Shown here: positions 11,313 through 23,523 of the stretch, in pieces
How positions within the stretch are numbered: position 1 is the first letter of the stretch
Layout: each line of letters starts with the position of its first letter
NCBI GenBank assembly: GCA_037954665.1
Contig: JBBMOL010000225.1
Span: forward strand, 558,001 to 622,000
Reading direction: 5' to 3'
Length of the DNA: 64,000 nt
Source: Laguncularia racemosa
Taxonomy: Eukaryota; Streptophyta; Magnoliopsida; Myrtales; Combretaceae
Notes under the pieces: generated by a model
The model's database searches: none
What the model was told of the DNA's origin: nothing
Seen by the model: only the letters and a program-made list of their open reading frames with translations
Made by a program: the position numbers and the translations under genes

Positions 11313-12149
11313 GATACCCTTGGAAAGGACAACTAAAGGTCTTGTATTAAGGTATTTGGCTAAGAATGATCTTCTTCAACATCCTTTGAACATTCCATTG
11401 CAAAATTCATTTCATTCCAAATATCCCTCAAGCCATCATCTTGGACGTTACTCAAATCATTCCCTTCACCATCTACACCAACATAAACACCTCTCCTTTA
11501 CATGAAGCATCTTTGAACCTTTCGTTTATCAGTTTGTTTCTAATATCTTCCAATGAATTACTTGTAAGACAACAAGTAGGATTAGTAGTCACTAAAGGTT
11601 TTGTATCATCTTCTTTCTTCTCTCCCTTGTTGACATCTCCACCTATAGGGTTTCCCATCCTTTCTACTGGTTTTCATCCTCACTCACACTTCCATCACTA
11701 TACATACATTGGCCACTCTTTATGCACATACATGCCTACCTCCATCGTAATAACGTCATACGTACCCGTACACATAAGTTTTACCTACGCACATACACAA
11801 GAACAATACTCTCTTGCCTTTATTTTTTGACTTTTCTCTTCTTTTCCTCACCTTTCTTCCGTCTTCAATTTTCACTTTCTCCTTCTTTCAACTTTACTTT
11901 TCCTTTCTCCTTATTCTCTTCTTCCTTTTGACTCCCTTATCAATAACTTTCCCCCTTATTTCCTTGCTGAGCTCCCTTCAACCCCTCGGACTTCTCTAAT
12001 TTCCCACTTCTTCTTCTCATTCCTCTTCACTCTTCTCTAGCCTACACTTATGCATGTGTATATTTTAAATCTTCCCTTATAATTCTCTATGTTTTTTCTT
12101 CTTCCTAGAAATCTTCCATTTTTCCTTTTCTACTTCATATCTCTTGCTC

Positions 12150-12590
12150 ACCGAACCCCACTTACACACCATATACACACACCTCGCACATACACCAGCA
12201 CATTCCCATCCATACACATGCACAAACATTTCGCACGCACCATGTACACACACCAACACACTCCTATCCATACATATACACACACTCGCGCACACCACGT
12301 ACACACACTAGCACACTCCCATCCATACACACACACACTCCGCACATACCCACACCACTGGCACATACATACACACATGCTCCACACACACCACCACTAG
12401 CACATACATACACTCATACTCTGCACAACCACACACCACTAGCACATACATACACACATATTCCGCATGCCTCACACCACTAACACATACTTACACACAT
12501 ACTCTGCACACACCACACACCACACACCATCAGCACATATATACACACATACTTTGCCCACACCACACACCACCTACTTATACACACATA
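12150..12590 (+). repeat. CA-rich minisatellite in F
   Basis: Imperfect repeats of about 45-55 bp built from words such as CCACTAGCACATACATACAC and ACACATACTCTGCACA, mixed with plain (CA)n. Open frames through it on either strand (Thr/His-rich or Cys/Val-rich) are products of the repeat and are not called as genes. Confidence 0.85.
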
Positions 12591-12639
12591 TCTTACTCTT
12601 TTTCCGATTTCCCCCTTCTTTCCTCCTCCAGAACACTGC

Positions 12640-12970
12640 TACTACGGTTGTTGATGGGTGTTGTTGCTGTTCCCGTTGTGGTTATTGTTACTAATGTCAT
12701 CACGATCACCATTGCTACTGATGTTGCGGTCATTGTTGCCATCATTGTTGCGGTTGCTATTGCCGCTATTGTTGTCTTCCTCCCTTGCACACACACGCAC
12801 CCACATGGTTACAACAGGGCAGCTCCTCCACCTTACGCATATACAACATTGCACTTTATAGCCCTCCCTTCTCCACTAGTCCGTCATTCACTTATATTGA
12901 GAACCAGATCACTAAGGTGGCTTAGATGTTGTTATCATCGTTGCGATTGTTGTTGTTGTCGTTGCTACTC
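12640..12970 (+). repeat. Trinucleotide-rich (GTT/GCT/ATT) stretch in F
   Basis: Degenerate three-base periodicity (TTGTTGCTGTTCCCGTTGTG and similar, again at 12925-12965) gives open frames on both strands. It is simple-sequence expansion in the LTR with no coding claim. Confidence 0.7.
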
Positions 12971-14264
12971 TATCATTAGTTCCTAGTTTTAGAGTTAAAT
13001 CAGCTTGTCTAGGCCCCACTTCGAACTTAAGGAATTCATTAGTTGAAGGAAGACTAAATGTTTTCCTTTCGAACTTCACAAGCTGAGGTGAAACAGAACT
13101 TGAGAAATCGAGATTTCCACTACTCTTCCTTGACTAATCACTTCGACATTGTAGCCCTAGCAGCTATTTGAAACCAATGGGATCACTTAAGTAAAAAAAA
13201 AAAAAAGAAAATCTAGCTGGAAACAAGGTAGCAACTCATTTACTTCCGATCAATAGCGGTGCTCCTAAGATTGTCGACTGACCTCCTTTTAGACTCAAAC
13301 TTCAACCTTTGATGCGGTTGCATCCTAGGAGTTGTCGGCTATGTGGAGTCGAAGTGGGAGAAGGAAGAGGGTGTGACGGAGAGAGTGATGAAGGGGAGAC
13401 GGCACTTACATCGAAGAGCTTCAAAAACAAAGGAGAGGAAGAAGAAGAAAAGGAATGAGGAAGTAGAGTACGGGACGGGCGACATAACTAGGAGAAGAAG
13501 AAAAAGAAAAAAGAAAAGGAAGAGAAAGGGGTAGGGGACAGGACGGGCTGAGGACCTACTACTGCTACTGATGTGAGTGGACAGATGGGACGTTGTGCAG
13601 CAGATTTGAATTTTTTTTTATTACAGTTATGGATATATATTATATTATATTATAATTATATTTTATATTATAATTATTTTGATTTTTTTAATATTATGCA
13701 CCATACATTAATATATTTAAATTTTATATTTTTAGCATTTTATTACGAAATTTACGTCTAAGATATTTAGATTATTCTAGTGTCAATATTCATTTGAATT
13801 TCCTAAATCTATAGTTTCAATTAATTTCCTTATTCAACCCAATATCGTTTGAAATTTATGTTTCGGAGAATTTATTATTTTAATTTAAATTACACGAATT
13901 AAAGTTAAGACTTACAATTACTTTTATTTATCTGTTTATATACCTATATACGAATATTTTTCAATTACTTCACTTTCTAAATTTATTTAGTAATATATTT
14001 CATAAAATTTAAAATGCTACGTTCGTTATCCTTTTTCCTTGCTATGGATGTTCTTTCCAATTGTTCTATTTTTAAAACCTATTATTATTGCAAATTATTA
14101 AAATATTATTGACGCGTCGCGATGTTTAAATTTTTTTCGTAAAGTTTCTCAAAGTTTTTAATATAGCGGGATTGTATTATCGCTATCTTGACCTAAAGTA
14201 TTTTTCATTTCCTTATTTTCTTTAATTTTTCATTTAGTCTTTTCAAAATTTTTAGGACATCACA

Positions 14265-15437
14265 ATACAACTCTATTGGGAACACCACCACATACCAATC
14301 AATATGTGCCCCCCAAGGTTCTACCATTAGAAGTCCTTAAGTTAAGCCAATCACAATAAGCAAACAATTTAACTAAATCAAATACCATTAGTTCTGGTTC
14401 CTTAATTAACCTAACGTGCACAAGTGATACACAAGACTACACATACTTAGAAAGGTGGTCTTAAACAAAACGTGTCCTTGCCTAATAGTTACACTAAGAC
14501 TTGACAAAGAATAAAACAACCTTATTATCAGCCTAGAATATTGTCTAAGTTATCAAATTTTGTTACCTAGTTGTTGGTGGATCACTTCCCTTACCTTTGG
14601 TAGAATTTCTATAGTCATACTAGGTTTTAGGGTTAGAGAAAACAACAAAATAGAAAAAGAAAAAAAAAACGATTCAAGAATACTTCTAGGGAGCATGACT
14701 ATGTTTTAGGCTATGTATAAGACCACGGGTAGGAACTGTGATTGTGTACTATAGCCATGTAGTCTTCTATACACTTTTTTCCTTCTACACACCAAGTACA
14801 TGGCTATGTATTTGATCGTATATAAGTATACGACAAGTACACAATGATGTATTGTAACTTGTTTTTCTTCCTTTAAACAGTACAGGAAGGTATACGGGCA
14901 TGTACATGATCGTGTATCCCCTTGTTCCACTTTGAATTCTCATCCCAAATTCACCCATTTTCAATCTACTTTAACCTTAATTAAATGTGATCCAATACTT
15001 TTAGATCTTAATTCATGGTATTTATAATATAAAAACACTAAATTACTTCAATTTAAACCACTTACTTGTATGGATTTGCTCCAACGTTCAAAGTCTTATC
15101 TCTTACTCACCCAGTTCGTTCGGTAGTGAAATTTTAAAGAACCTAACCATCAATCATATTATAGTCATGTAAACAATGAATATTAATCCGTATACTTTAC
15201 CATATGGAATTGCAATGAAGTGCATAATCTTGATAGTTGGCTTCCTCTTCTAAGGTTTCTCCTTTCTCTTAAAGCTTTGACATAGAAAGTGTAAAAGAGT
15301 TAAAAATGACTAGTAAATGGCCATTTTATACTCTCCTCATCAAATGATCAAATTGCCCCTTCTATTAAACCCTTTTTTTATTTTTATTTCCCCAAACTTA
15401 TTATTTTTATGTTTGATTTATTTTCTTAAGTTTTACA
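14265..15437 (-). mobile_element. Element E 3' LTR, proximal (U3) part
   Basis: Homologous to 27678-28849. The minus-strand LTR starts TGTAAAACTTAAG at 15437, directly after a polypurine tract. It carries several CATGTAC/TACACGG-type words (14690-14930). Homology resumes at 14265 exactly after the ATACA target duplication of F. Confidence 0.8.
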
Positions 15438-15450
15438 TTCTCCCCATCTT
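15438..15450 (-). promoter_or_regulatory. Element E polypurine tract
   Basis: GCAAGATGGGGAGAA on the minus strand ends exactly where the 3' LTR begins (TGTAAAAC). This is the normal position of the plus-strand primer. Confidence 0.7.
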
Positions 15451-15499
15451 GCAAAAGCTTTCATCCTTGAAAGTGACCTAAGTCTTGAAAAAGATTCGG

Positions 15500-16867
15500 A
15501 TATTTAGTCCGCATTTCTTCTTCCAACACCCAAGTAGTTTCTCTTTGAGTTTAGTTGATCTGTTGCACTTTCACATAAAGAATGATCTATCTTCTTAGCA
15601 CTTTCTATTTAATGTCTACAATTATGATGGGTTATTCTACTATGATGAGATTAGGATGTACTTCCAATTGTTCTAAAGTCATTACTTCATCCTGGTTGAG
15701 CACAAACTTCCTTGGCATGGATACATGGAAGACGTCATGTACTCCAGCTAGATTAGGTAGTAAAGCCAATTGATATGCTACACTGCTAATCTTCTCTACA
15801 ATCTTAAAGGTTCCCACATATCTACGATTCAACTTCCCTCCTTAACTTGAACCTGACTGCCCCTTTGGTAGGTGATATCATCAACAATACCTATTCTCTT
15901 ATTTAGAATTCCAGAGGGTACTGCTTTTTGTTAGCATAGCTTGCATTCTTTGTTTGATTAGTTTCACCTTATCAATAGCCTCTTGTACAATTTAGTCCTA
16001 TTACTTGTCTTTGTCCCACATTGTTCTAATGCAATAGGGACCTACAATTCCTTCCATACAAGGATTTATAATGGGCCATTTGTATAGTCGCTTAATGATT
16101 TTTATTGTAGGTGAATCCACTAGTGGTAGCTGCTAATGCCAATTCCCACAAAATCTTAAGACATAAGCCTTTAACATGTCTTCTAGGAATTCTACAATTC
16201 TTTTTGATGGCCCATCTGTTTGGGGATGAAAGGTAGTATTGAAATTTAATTTGGTCCCTAATTTCCTTATGTAAACTTTTCCAAAACCTTCCAAAAAACT
16301 TATTATCCCTATTAGATACAATACTTACTAAAACTCCATGTAGTCTCACAATCTCCTTTATATACATCAATGCCAACTTACCTAATGTATAGTTAATGTT
16401 AATAGGTAAGAAGTAAGCAGATTCGGTCAATCTATCCACTATTAGCGATATAGCATCATGTTTTTCTTTAATCCTAGGGAGAGATATTACAAAATCCATT
16501 GTGATTTGTTCCTACTTCTATTTTAGCAGAGGTAAAGGTTGCAACTCACATGCTGGCTTCTAATGTCCTATCTTAATTTGTTGACATGTTAGGCATTTGG
16601 AAACATAGTTAGCTATTTCTCACTTCATGTTTTTCTACCAATAATGACATTTTAAGTCTTTATACTTCTTGGTACTTCCTAGATATATTGAGTACCTAGA
16701 ATAATGTGTTTCCTTTAGGAACTCCTTCTTCAAATTTGGATTCTTGAGCACACACAATCTTGTTCCATACCTTAAGATTCAATCTAAGTCAATACTAAAC
16801 TTAAAAGTCTTGCCCTATTCTAACCTACTCTTGATGTCATGAATACCAACATCTTCCATTTGAGTTG
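15500..16867 (-). pseudogene. Element E integrase and C-terminal domain (broken)
   Basis: From high to low coordinates on the minus strand: a zinc-binding relic with CLTCQQIKIGH near 16570-16600; the catalytic core start MDFVISLPR at 16499, IVRLHGVLVSIVSNRD, then a frameshift to FHPQTDGPSKRIVEFLEDML (16133-16321); and a C-terminal region RYVGTFKIVEKISSVAYQLA ... VHDVFHVSMPRK (15632-15832), typical of chromovirus integrase upstream of a chromodomain. The second catalytic Asp (SDRD in relatives) reads SNRD. Frameshifts and stops mean it makes no integrase. Normally this enzyme inserts the cDNA into chromatin. Confidence 0.8.
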
Positions 16868-18387
16868 TGTTGGTCCTAATTAGATTAATCAAGAGGGGGG
16901 TGAATTGATTAATTACTTAAAATTTCAATTTTTGCAAATCATCCAAAATCTCTTGACTAACAAAATGACGTGAGCAACAAAAATGAAAAACAATAATGTG
17001 CAATAAATAAAAGAGTAGAGAAGAATAGAATGCTCAAAGATTTATAGAGGTTCCGCCTTAAGCGTCAGTCCTCTCTTCCAGCTCCACGCCGAGGTCCCAG
17101 TTGTCTTTACCGGTTGTGTTTCACTATATCAATCAAATTGAAAGTATACAAAGTAAGCCTCTTCAAGGCAAAGTCTCACTGCTGAGTCTCTCTAGCTTCT
17201 TCACTAAGCTAATCACTCAAACTATAGTGATGAAACAACTCTCAATTCCTTATATAAGAAAGGAATCACAATAGCAATGAAGAATATCAAATTTCCTCTA
17301 TAAATTAAATCACACGTATATGTAAGAAAAATTTTTGCGCCTGAATATGTATATGCTTTTTAACTTTTCCGTGTGCTTGATTCTAAGAAGAACATTCTCT
17401 CTTCTATTTTTTATTTCAACTGAACATTCCTTTTATGAAGAGGACGTAACGGTTACTTTGTTGGAGAATGTAACGTTCATGGAGTTCTACGTGACAAGCT
17501 TGAATTTATTTTTGAAATTTTGTATTTCAAAAATAAGTTGAAATTGTTGGAGAAAATCTACATTCCGTGATATTTTTTATGAGGATAAGCTTAGATAAAT
17601 CAGTTTGACTAAGATCTTCTTAGGAGATATTCCTTGGATCAAGTTTGTTGAAGATATCCCTCACATTATGGAACCTTATCTTGATATCCCATATGTTGTG
17701 GAACCATATCTTCATGTAACAACCATATTTCTTATCCTTATCTTTGTAACTGCTGGATCTCCCAAAATATAGCACAAATATCTAGATTTAAATCTTGATA
17801 AAACCTGTAAATCTTATATGATCTCACTTTATCATAAAATAAAATCTTTGAATAAAATCTTGTAAAAACTTTATGTAAATTAAAAACCCCATGATATAAA
17901 ATCCAACTTTAGTAAAACACATCAAGTATATTACCCAAATATACTTGACACGTAGAGCTAGGCCTTGAAATTTATTAAAAACCATCGATACAAAAATTAG
18001 AACGAAATTTGGAAAAAATTCGTGACAAGCATGGAAGGTTCTGAAAGAGTTTCTGAAGCAAACCTGTCAACTATTCTCTTGTTGTAAAGGTTCTGAAAGT
18101 GCTTCTGAAACAAACTTCTCAACTGTTCTCTTGTTGTAAAGGTTCTGAAAGTGCTTCTGAAAGGTTAACATGAGAACTACGGATACACTACATAACTTCT
18201 GAAATACCTTATATCAAACAAAAATAGTATGTATAACACCTTTGAAGTTCTGAACAAGCTTCTGTCTCTTTGTTCAATATAGAAAAATTCACTTACTATC
18301 TTCTGAAACAACTTCTGACAAACTTAAACATACGTTACACATTATTCCTCTTTTGTTAACATCAAAACTAAATTAGAGAACTTAACA
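16868..18387. mobile_element. 1.52-kb TG...CA unit in pol of E, probable solo LTR
   Basis: Begins TGTTGGTCCTAATTAG and ends GAACTTAACA, with 5-bp flanks AGTTG (16863-16867) and AGTTA (18388-18392), a target duplication with one mismatch. The chromovirus polyprotein of E is interrupted exactly here, between a LTLVNKVK block and the MEDVGIHDIKSRLE block. The left end has the AATCAAGAGGGGGGTGAATT word often seen at the start of plant repeat families. No coding domain is present. Solo LTR is the simplest reading; orientation is not determined. Confidence 0.6.
18037..18162 (+). repeat. 52-bp tandem repeat, 2.4 copies
   Basis: Units at 18037-18088 and 18089-18140 with a partial third. Each contains GGTTCTGAAAG, a TTCTGAA-CAAAC word and CTCTTGTTGTAAA. 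Nested shorter GTTCTGAAAG/CTTCTGAAA repeats continue to about 18320. Confidence 0.8.
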
Positions 18388-18399
18388 AGTTACCTTAAC

Positions 18400-19930
18400 T
18401 TTATTCACCAAAGTTAGTTGGATGCATAAATTGGCTATCTTCACTCCAACTTCTTGAGTTAAAATCTCCAATTCTAACCTGCACATATCATATAAAAACT
18501 TTTGTTGTGAGTTAACAATTAAAGTGGCAAGATTTCCTTGTTTTTTCTACTAAGGGCATCTACTACTACATTAGCCTTTCTAAGATTGTATTTGATCTTA
18601 AGGTCATAGTCTTTGATTAGATCCAACCACCATTGCTACCTCATATTTAATTCTTTTTGTGTGAAGATATACTTCAAACTGTTGTGGTTAGTCAAAATCT
18701 TGCATTTTTCTCCATACAGGTAACGTCTTTACAATTTCAATACCAACACTACTATTGCTAACTTTAAGTTATGGGTTGAGTAATTTCTCTCATATGGCTT
18801 CAACTAACAAGATGCATAAGCTATGACTTACCTATCTTGCATCAAACACAACCTAGCCCTTAAGCTGGACAATCACTATAGATAGCAAAATTTTCCCCAC
18901 TCTTAGGTAATGCTAGGAATGAGGCTAATACTAGTTTCTCCTTGGGTTTTTAAAAGCTAGCTTCACACTTATCATATTAATCAAATTTCACCTTTTTTGT
19001 GTTAGTCTAGTGAGAGGAGTAGCTATTTTGGAGAATCCCTCTACAAATTATTTGTAGTAACTTGCTAAACTTAAGAAGCTTCTTATATTTGTCATTGTCT
19101 CCAGTTTAGGCTAGCTTACTACAGCTCTCACCTTCTCTAGGTCTATTGAAATTCCATCTTTATTAACTATGTGGCTTAAGAACACCATCTACTCAAGTTA
19201 GAATTCATGTTTCTTGAACTCAGCATACAACTTCTCTGCTTGCAATCTACATAACACCAGTCCCAAATGCTCTTCATGTTCTTCCTTACTCCTAGAATAT
19301 ATCAAGGTACCATCTATAAAGACAATCATAAACTTATCTAAGAAATCATTGAATACTTGATTTATCAAATCTATAATGGTTGATGGAGCATTTTTGAAAC
19401 TAAAGGGCATTATCATATGCTTATAGTGCCCATAACTTATTCTAAAAGTTGTCTTTAAGATGTTCTCCTCTTTAATCCTCAATTGGTGGTATCTTGATCT
19501 TAGGTCAATTTTAGAGATTACTTGAGCTCTTTGCAATTGGTCAAGTTAACATCTATTATGAGAAGGGGATACTTGTTCTTGATAGTAACATAGTTTGCTT
19601 TCTATAATCTATGCACAATCTCTTACTACCATCTTTCTTTTTGATAAAGAGGACTAGCGCACTAAAGGGAGACATATTAGGTCTTATGAGCCCTTTATCC
19701 TATAGGTCTTGTAATTGTTTCTTCAACACTTTTAACTTAATCGGTGCATCCTATATACTGGTTTCGATATTGGTGTGGTACTCGATACTAAGTCAACACT
19801 AAACTTGACTTTCCTAACTAGGGATAAAATGAGAAGGTCCTTTGAAAAGACATTAAGAAAATCCTTCACTACTAGTACCATTTCTAATCTCACTAACTCA
19901 CTTGTTTCAATAGTTATGGTAGTTAACACA
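18400..19930 (-). pseudogene. Element E reverse transcriptase and RNase H (broken)
   Basis: The polyprotein spacer and RT start VVKDFLNVFSKDL ... PISKPVYRM (19732-19929). The RT core at 19198-19536 reads VISKIDLRSRYHQLRI, then MIMPFSFKNAPSTI and FIDGTLIYSRSKEEHEEHL. The catalytic Y/F-x-DD box is FIDG, so one essential Asp is lost. The RNase H and connection region lies at about 18480-19000, with a VVVDALSRK-like end near 18550-18600 before the 1.5 kb insertion. Many stops and frameshifts are present. The family copies the element RNA into DNA; this copy cannot. Confidence 0.8.
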
Positions 19931-20004
19931 CTCTTTCCCCATAATTCATAAGTAGGTAATCATGTTGGTCTCTATTCTTCCAGTTGGTCTCTAACTCACT
20001 TGTT

Positions 20005-20349
20005 TCAATAGTTACGGTAGTTAACACACTCTTTCCCCATAATGGTGGCATGGTATTTTAACAACCAGTTAACTCCTAAGATTATGTGAAACTCCATCAT
20101 CTCTATCACCAATAGATCTACTGGTATTACCCTACCCTCTATCTCCACCTTTACATCTTTATAGATCCAATTTAAAACCTTTCCAACTCTTATGGGAGTA
20201 TTAACACTTAAATAATCATCCAAACATTTAGAAACCAAATTGCAAACATCCACAAAGGAATCATACACATAGGAATGTGTGGCACCAATATAAAGTAAGA
20301 CATAGGCACTATAGAAGTGTACTTGAAGCGTACTTGCAATAGTGCCCAT
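20005..20349 (-). pseudogene. Element E aspartic protease, active site lost
   Basis: A 114-codon open piece with the full chromovirus retropepsin outline: AYVLLYIGATHSYVYDSFVD, then CNLVSKCLDDYLSVNTPIRV, VEIEGRVIPVDLLVIEM and FHIILGVNWLLKYHATI. The active-site triad D-T/S-G-A of relatives is YIGA here, so the catalytic Asp is replaced by Tyr and the protease is dead. It lies in frame order after gag and before RT. Confidence 0.85.
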
Positions 20350-20484
20350 ATCTGGAAGGTGCCAGTGGTATTGTTACTAGACTGCAAATACTCTAGTTGG
20401 GACCCATTGTCTAGGGCCTCCTACCTTTGATCTACTAATCCACACCCTTCTTAAAGGTCTTGTCACCTATTAAACTGGAAATAT

Positions 20485-21368
20485 TTAATTCCCCACCTGA
20501 CCACTAGTATAGTCAACTACCATATGTCCCCTTTGTTTACACACATGATAGAAGACTAATGGGATAGATCTCTCATTATAGTTTCTACTTATATAATCGA
20601 GCTTCCCATAGGAGAAGCATGCACCCTCTAGCCATTTACAATTCCTCTGCTTATAGGGCCCATAATATTTAGTGCATCTGGCTACAGAGGTTATTAGAGG
20701 AAATGCTAGAGGCACTAGTCAAATATGTAGAGGAGGAGCTACAGTAACTAAAGGCCTATTCCATAGTACCTAAGGCCTCTTACCCCTATCTTAAACATCT
20801 ACATTAGAACTTGGCCTCTTACCTAAAGCTACTCCTAACTTGTAGGCCAATTGCTCTTCTATTCTCTTCCTGCTCTACTCTTCGAATTTAGCTTTGTCAT
20901 TACCTCATCATAGGTCAATAGTTGAAAGGATTTGACTTTATGTTGAGGATTTGGCTTTAACCCCCTCACAAATCTCTTAACTTTAGATACATTGTCAGCA
21001 CATATCACCTTAAGTAGGAACTTAAGTAGGTGATTCAACTCGACTTCATATCCCTCTATTGACTTGCTCCTTTATTTATAATTACAATATGCAACTTCTA
21101 TCCTATCACAAATTCTAATGGGGAAATATTTATGGAAAAACAGCTCTCAGAATCCCCTTTAGTCCACATATCCTTTTGTTAAACTAGTAATTGATGCCCA
21201 CCAACTTGCTGCTGTCCTTTTTAGTATAAGTGCGACATAGTCTACCTTCCTATCTTTTAGGACTCAAAGGGAAACAAAGGTCTTGTCCATCTCCTGCATC
21301 CAGTTCTCTACCTCTATCAAGTCATCAATCCTAAGATTGAACTCCTTTTCCACTTAAACAAATCTATT
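20485..21368 (-). pseudogene. Element E gag with decayed zinc knuckles
   Basis: The gag core on the minus strand (about 20880-21200) reads CDRIEVAYCNY ... SIEGYEVELNHLLKFL and VKRFVRGLKPNPQH, matching the Retrotrans_gag pattern. Two knuckle relics follow at 20485-20715: CFSYGKLDYISRNY (Cys to Tyr changes) and VCKQRGHMVVDYTS. Gag coats the RNA; here it is broken. The amino-terminal part is separated by insertion B. Confidence 0.75.
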
Positions 21369-22372
21369 TGATGGGAAAATTTCTAGCACCATCGACACTC
21401 TCAGAACTCGATTTGGATGATGATCCAAATCACTCATATTTTATGTTATTTCTTTTCATTTAATAAGTATTTGAGAAATAATCTTACAGGTACAATAATA
21501 ATTCTCCATGGGATGCCAATATATCCTACACTAGTTGATGGACACGGGACATCTTCAGAATTACAATCAAAGATCCGCTGCGATTGTTTCCACTCTAAAG
21601 CATTGGCTCATGAAGACTTATGATGTTTTGTACTTTGTAATTCTTTTATGGACTATTTTATGTTGTAATTTTTCTTTTGGGACACTTTTATTTTATTGTA
21701 ATTTTCATTTAGGACTAGCCACCTTAAAAGTGGAAAACTTGTAATTTTGACCATTTTCTAACCCTAGGAGTAGCAAGTATAAATACTTGCTTAAAGTAAG
21801 GTTTGAGGAGGCCATTTTGCAGATTAGACACAATCACTTAACATGTGGGAATTAGGGTTCATCCTAGTTCTAAGTCTCTTATCAATTTCAACCCAAGACT
21901 TGGAATTGTGGCGAGTGCAACAAGGGGAAATTATGAGTTATATCAATTTCTTTCTTTGTTGTTTTTCATTTCATCTCTAGTGAGTCATATCTAGGGTTGA
22001 TTTAGAGTTTCTTGGAAATATTTGTGATCGCAATTTGTGAACAATTATTTTTTTAAAGATTGATTGTTCTTTAGTACTTGAAATCTACATCATTTCATTA
22101 TTGGCGTGAATTAGAATTGAAGAGGAAGTTGATGTCATAGTTTTGATCAATCCCTTTTGGTTTGATTCACGTGGATTTCAATTATTCTTGTTATTATATG
22201 GTGAAGATTACATATATGGATTGTAATTGCATCATTTGACCTTCGGTTTTCTTATCAAATTTCCAAAGGAGTTCACGTAAATTGTCATCCAATTGGACCG
22301 GTTTGTATTTGAGTTGTGATTTGTTTTCTTTGATTCATTTGATTGTGCTTGGACTTGGTTTCAAGCACATCA
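21369..22372 (+). mobile_element. Element B 5' LTR
   Basis: 1004 bp, TG...CA. TATA box within an inverted repeat at 21773-21790. About 3-5 percent different from the 3' LTR in the parts compared by eye. Confidence 0.9.
21773..21790 (+). promoter_or_regulatory. LTR TATA box in an 8-bp hairpin
   Basis: GCAAGTAT-AA-ATACTTGC: perfect 8-bp arms around the TATAAATA box. The same 18 bases occur at 25814-25831 and 33708-33725, with 7 of 8 arm matches at 60884-60901 and 59264-59281 (minus strand). Confidence 0.65.
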
Positions 22373-22377
22373 TATTT

Positions 22378-22389
22378 TGGTATCAGAGC
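22378..22389 (+). promoter_or_regulatory. Element B primer-binding site (initiator tRNA-Met type)
   Basis: TGGTATCAGAGC, five bases after the 5' LTR end, is the standard plant site complementary to the 3' end of initiator methionine tRNA. Confidence 0.9.
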
Positions 22390-23523
22390 ACAAGTTAAGA
22401 GAAGGGATTGAGTGTTGGTTGGATTCTTGATCATCACGCTCAATTAGGGTTCTTCAATTGTGAACCGAAATTGTATTGTGAATTGAGTTGTGAAATTGTC
22501 TTGATTGAGAATTGAATTTGCTGCTTGTTGAAGTTAAATTGAAGGGTTTGTTGTAGCTTCTTGTGGTTGATCATTTTCGTGGAAGGGAAGGAGAGTAGAA
22601 GTGTGTTGTTAATTCAACATTTTTGAACTTGAAACTTGCACATTCATACCGTGATTAACTTATTGTTTGAAGAAGCTTGTGGAGTGTGTTGTTGTGAATC
22701 CTTTGTGCAAATTCGGAATTGGAGGAGTGTATATTTTCCAGATTTGCATTGTGTGGATAGTAAGGAATCTATTTGAATTCAAACACATCAATTAAGTTGA
22801 GGAGTTAATGAGTGTTTGTTTGAATTTGAAAATCATTTCTTACCAATTGTGGAAGGATTGCAATTAGTGAAGTGGTTGAATTTCAAATTTGAATTGCTGC
22901 CTATTTGTGAGTTGCGGTTAGAACTTGTGGAAAGTGGAGTACATCTTGTTATTATTGCCGTGGAAGTGGAGTGTATTTGTTGTTGTTACCGTTTGTTATT
23001 ATTGCCGTGGAAGTAGAGTATATTTGTTGTTGTTGCCATTTGTTATTATTGCTGTAGAAGTGGAGTGCAATTTTTGTGATGTTGCCGTGGGAGTTGTTTG
23101 TGAAGGAGTGACTTGTGGAATTTGGTAAAAAATTGTTGCATTGTGATTTTGAAAGGAGTGGGAAATATTATTGTTGTGGTGATTGAATTTGTTAAGCACC
23201 GTGTATAGAAAAGGTGTGTGTGTGGCATTGCATTTGTGTGCTAGGCAAATAGTGTGTGTATGGTGTTGTGTGTGTTGATTAAAAAGTGGATTGCAAGTGT
23301 TGCATGTGGTGGTGAATTATATAAGTGTTGCACCATGATGTGTTAATGTGTTGTGGAGAAGAATGCTACACATGGATTGTAATAGCATATTTGTGAAGTT
23401 AAGTGGATTTGTTTGTTTTTCCTTTTGTAGTTGCTATTGTGTGGCGTTAAAGGAAGTGTGGTTGTGAGGTGTGTTTCCTTGCTTCAAATTGTCTTTGAGG
23501 GTCAATATACTGAGTCTACAACT
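22390..23523 (+). other. Element B leader with 47-bp repeat
   Basis: About 1.1 kb of non-coding, T/G-rich leader. It contains a 47-bp tandem repeat at 22949-23073 (2.6 copies; TTATTATTGCCGTGGAAGTG core). The first part is clearly homologous to the leader of element C (compare 22640-22740 with the reverse of 63120-63240). It presumably holds packaging signals, since it is kept in deletion derivatives; that is inference. Confidence 0.7.

Larger units (their letters stand above)
8905..14264 (-). mobile_element. Element F: 5.36-kb solo-LTR-like insertion (TSD ATACA)
   Basis: Minus-strand ends are TGTGATGTCC at 14264 and GGGGCGTAACA at 8905, the TG...CA form of gypsy LTRs. Perfect 5-bp duplications ATACA lie at 8900-8904 and 14265-14269, and the host sequence (LTR of E) joins exactly across it. 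I saw no internal copy of either end, no primer-binding site, polypurine tract or gag/pol, so the whole unit looks like one very long LTR left by recombination. A non-autonomous element with LTRs too diverged to see is the alternative. Contents: a 135-codon minus-strand ORF, a candidate intron, a CA-rich minisatellite and trinucleotide-rich sequence. Confidence 0.75.

Noticed and set aside
12077..12854. Several long frames in the CA-rich and GTT-rich zones
   Set aside because: Open on both strands, composition dictated by the simple repeats.
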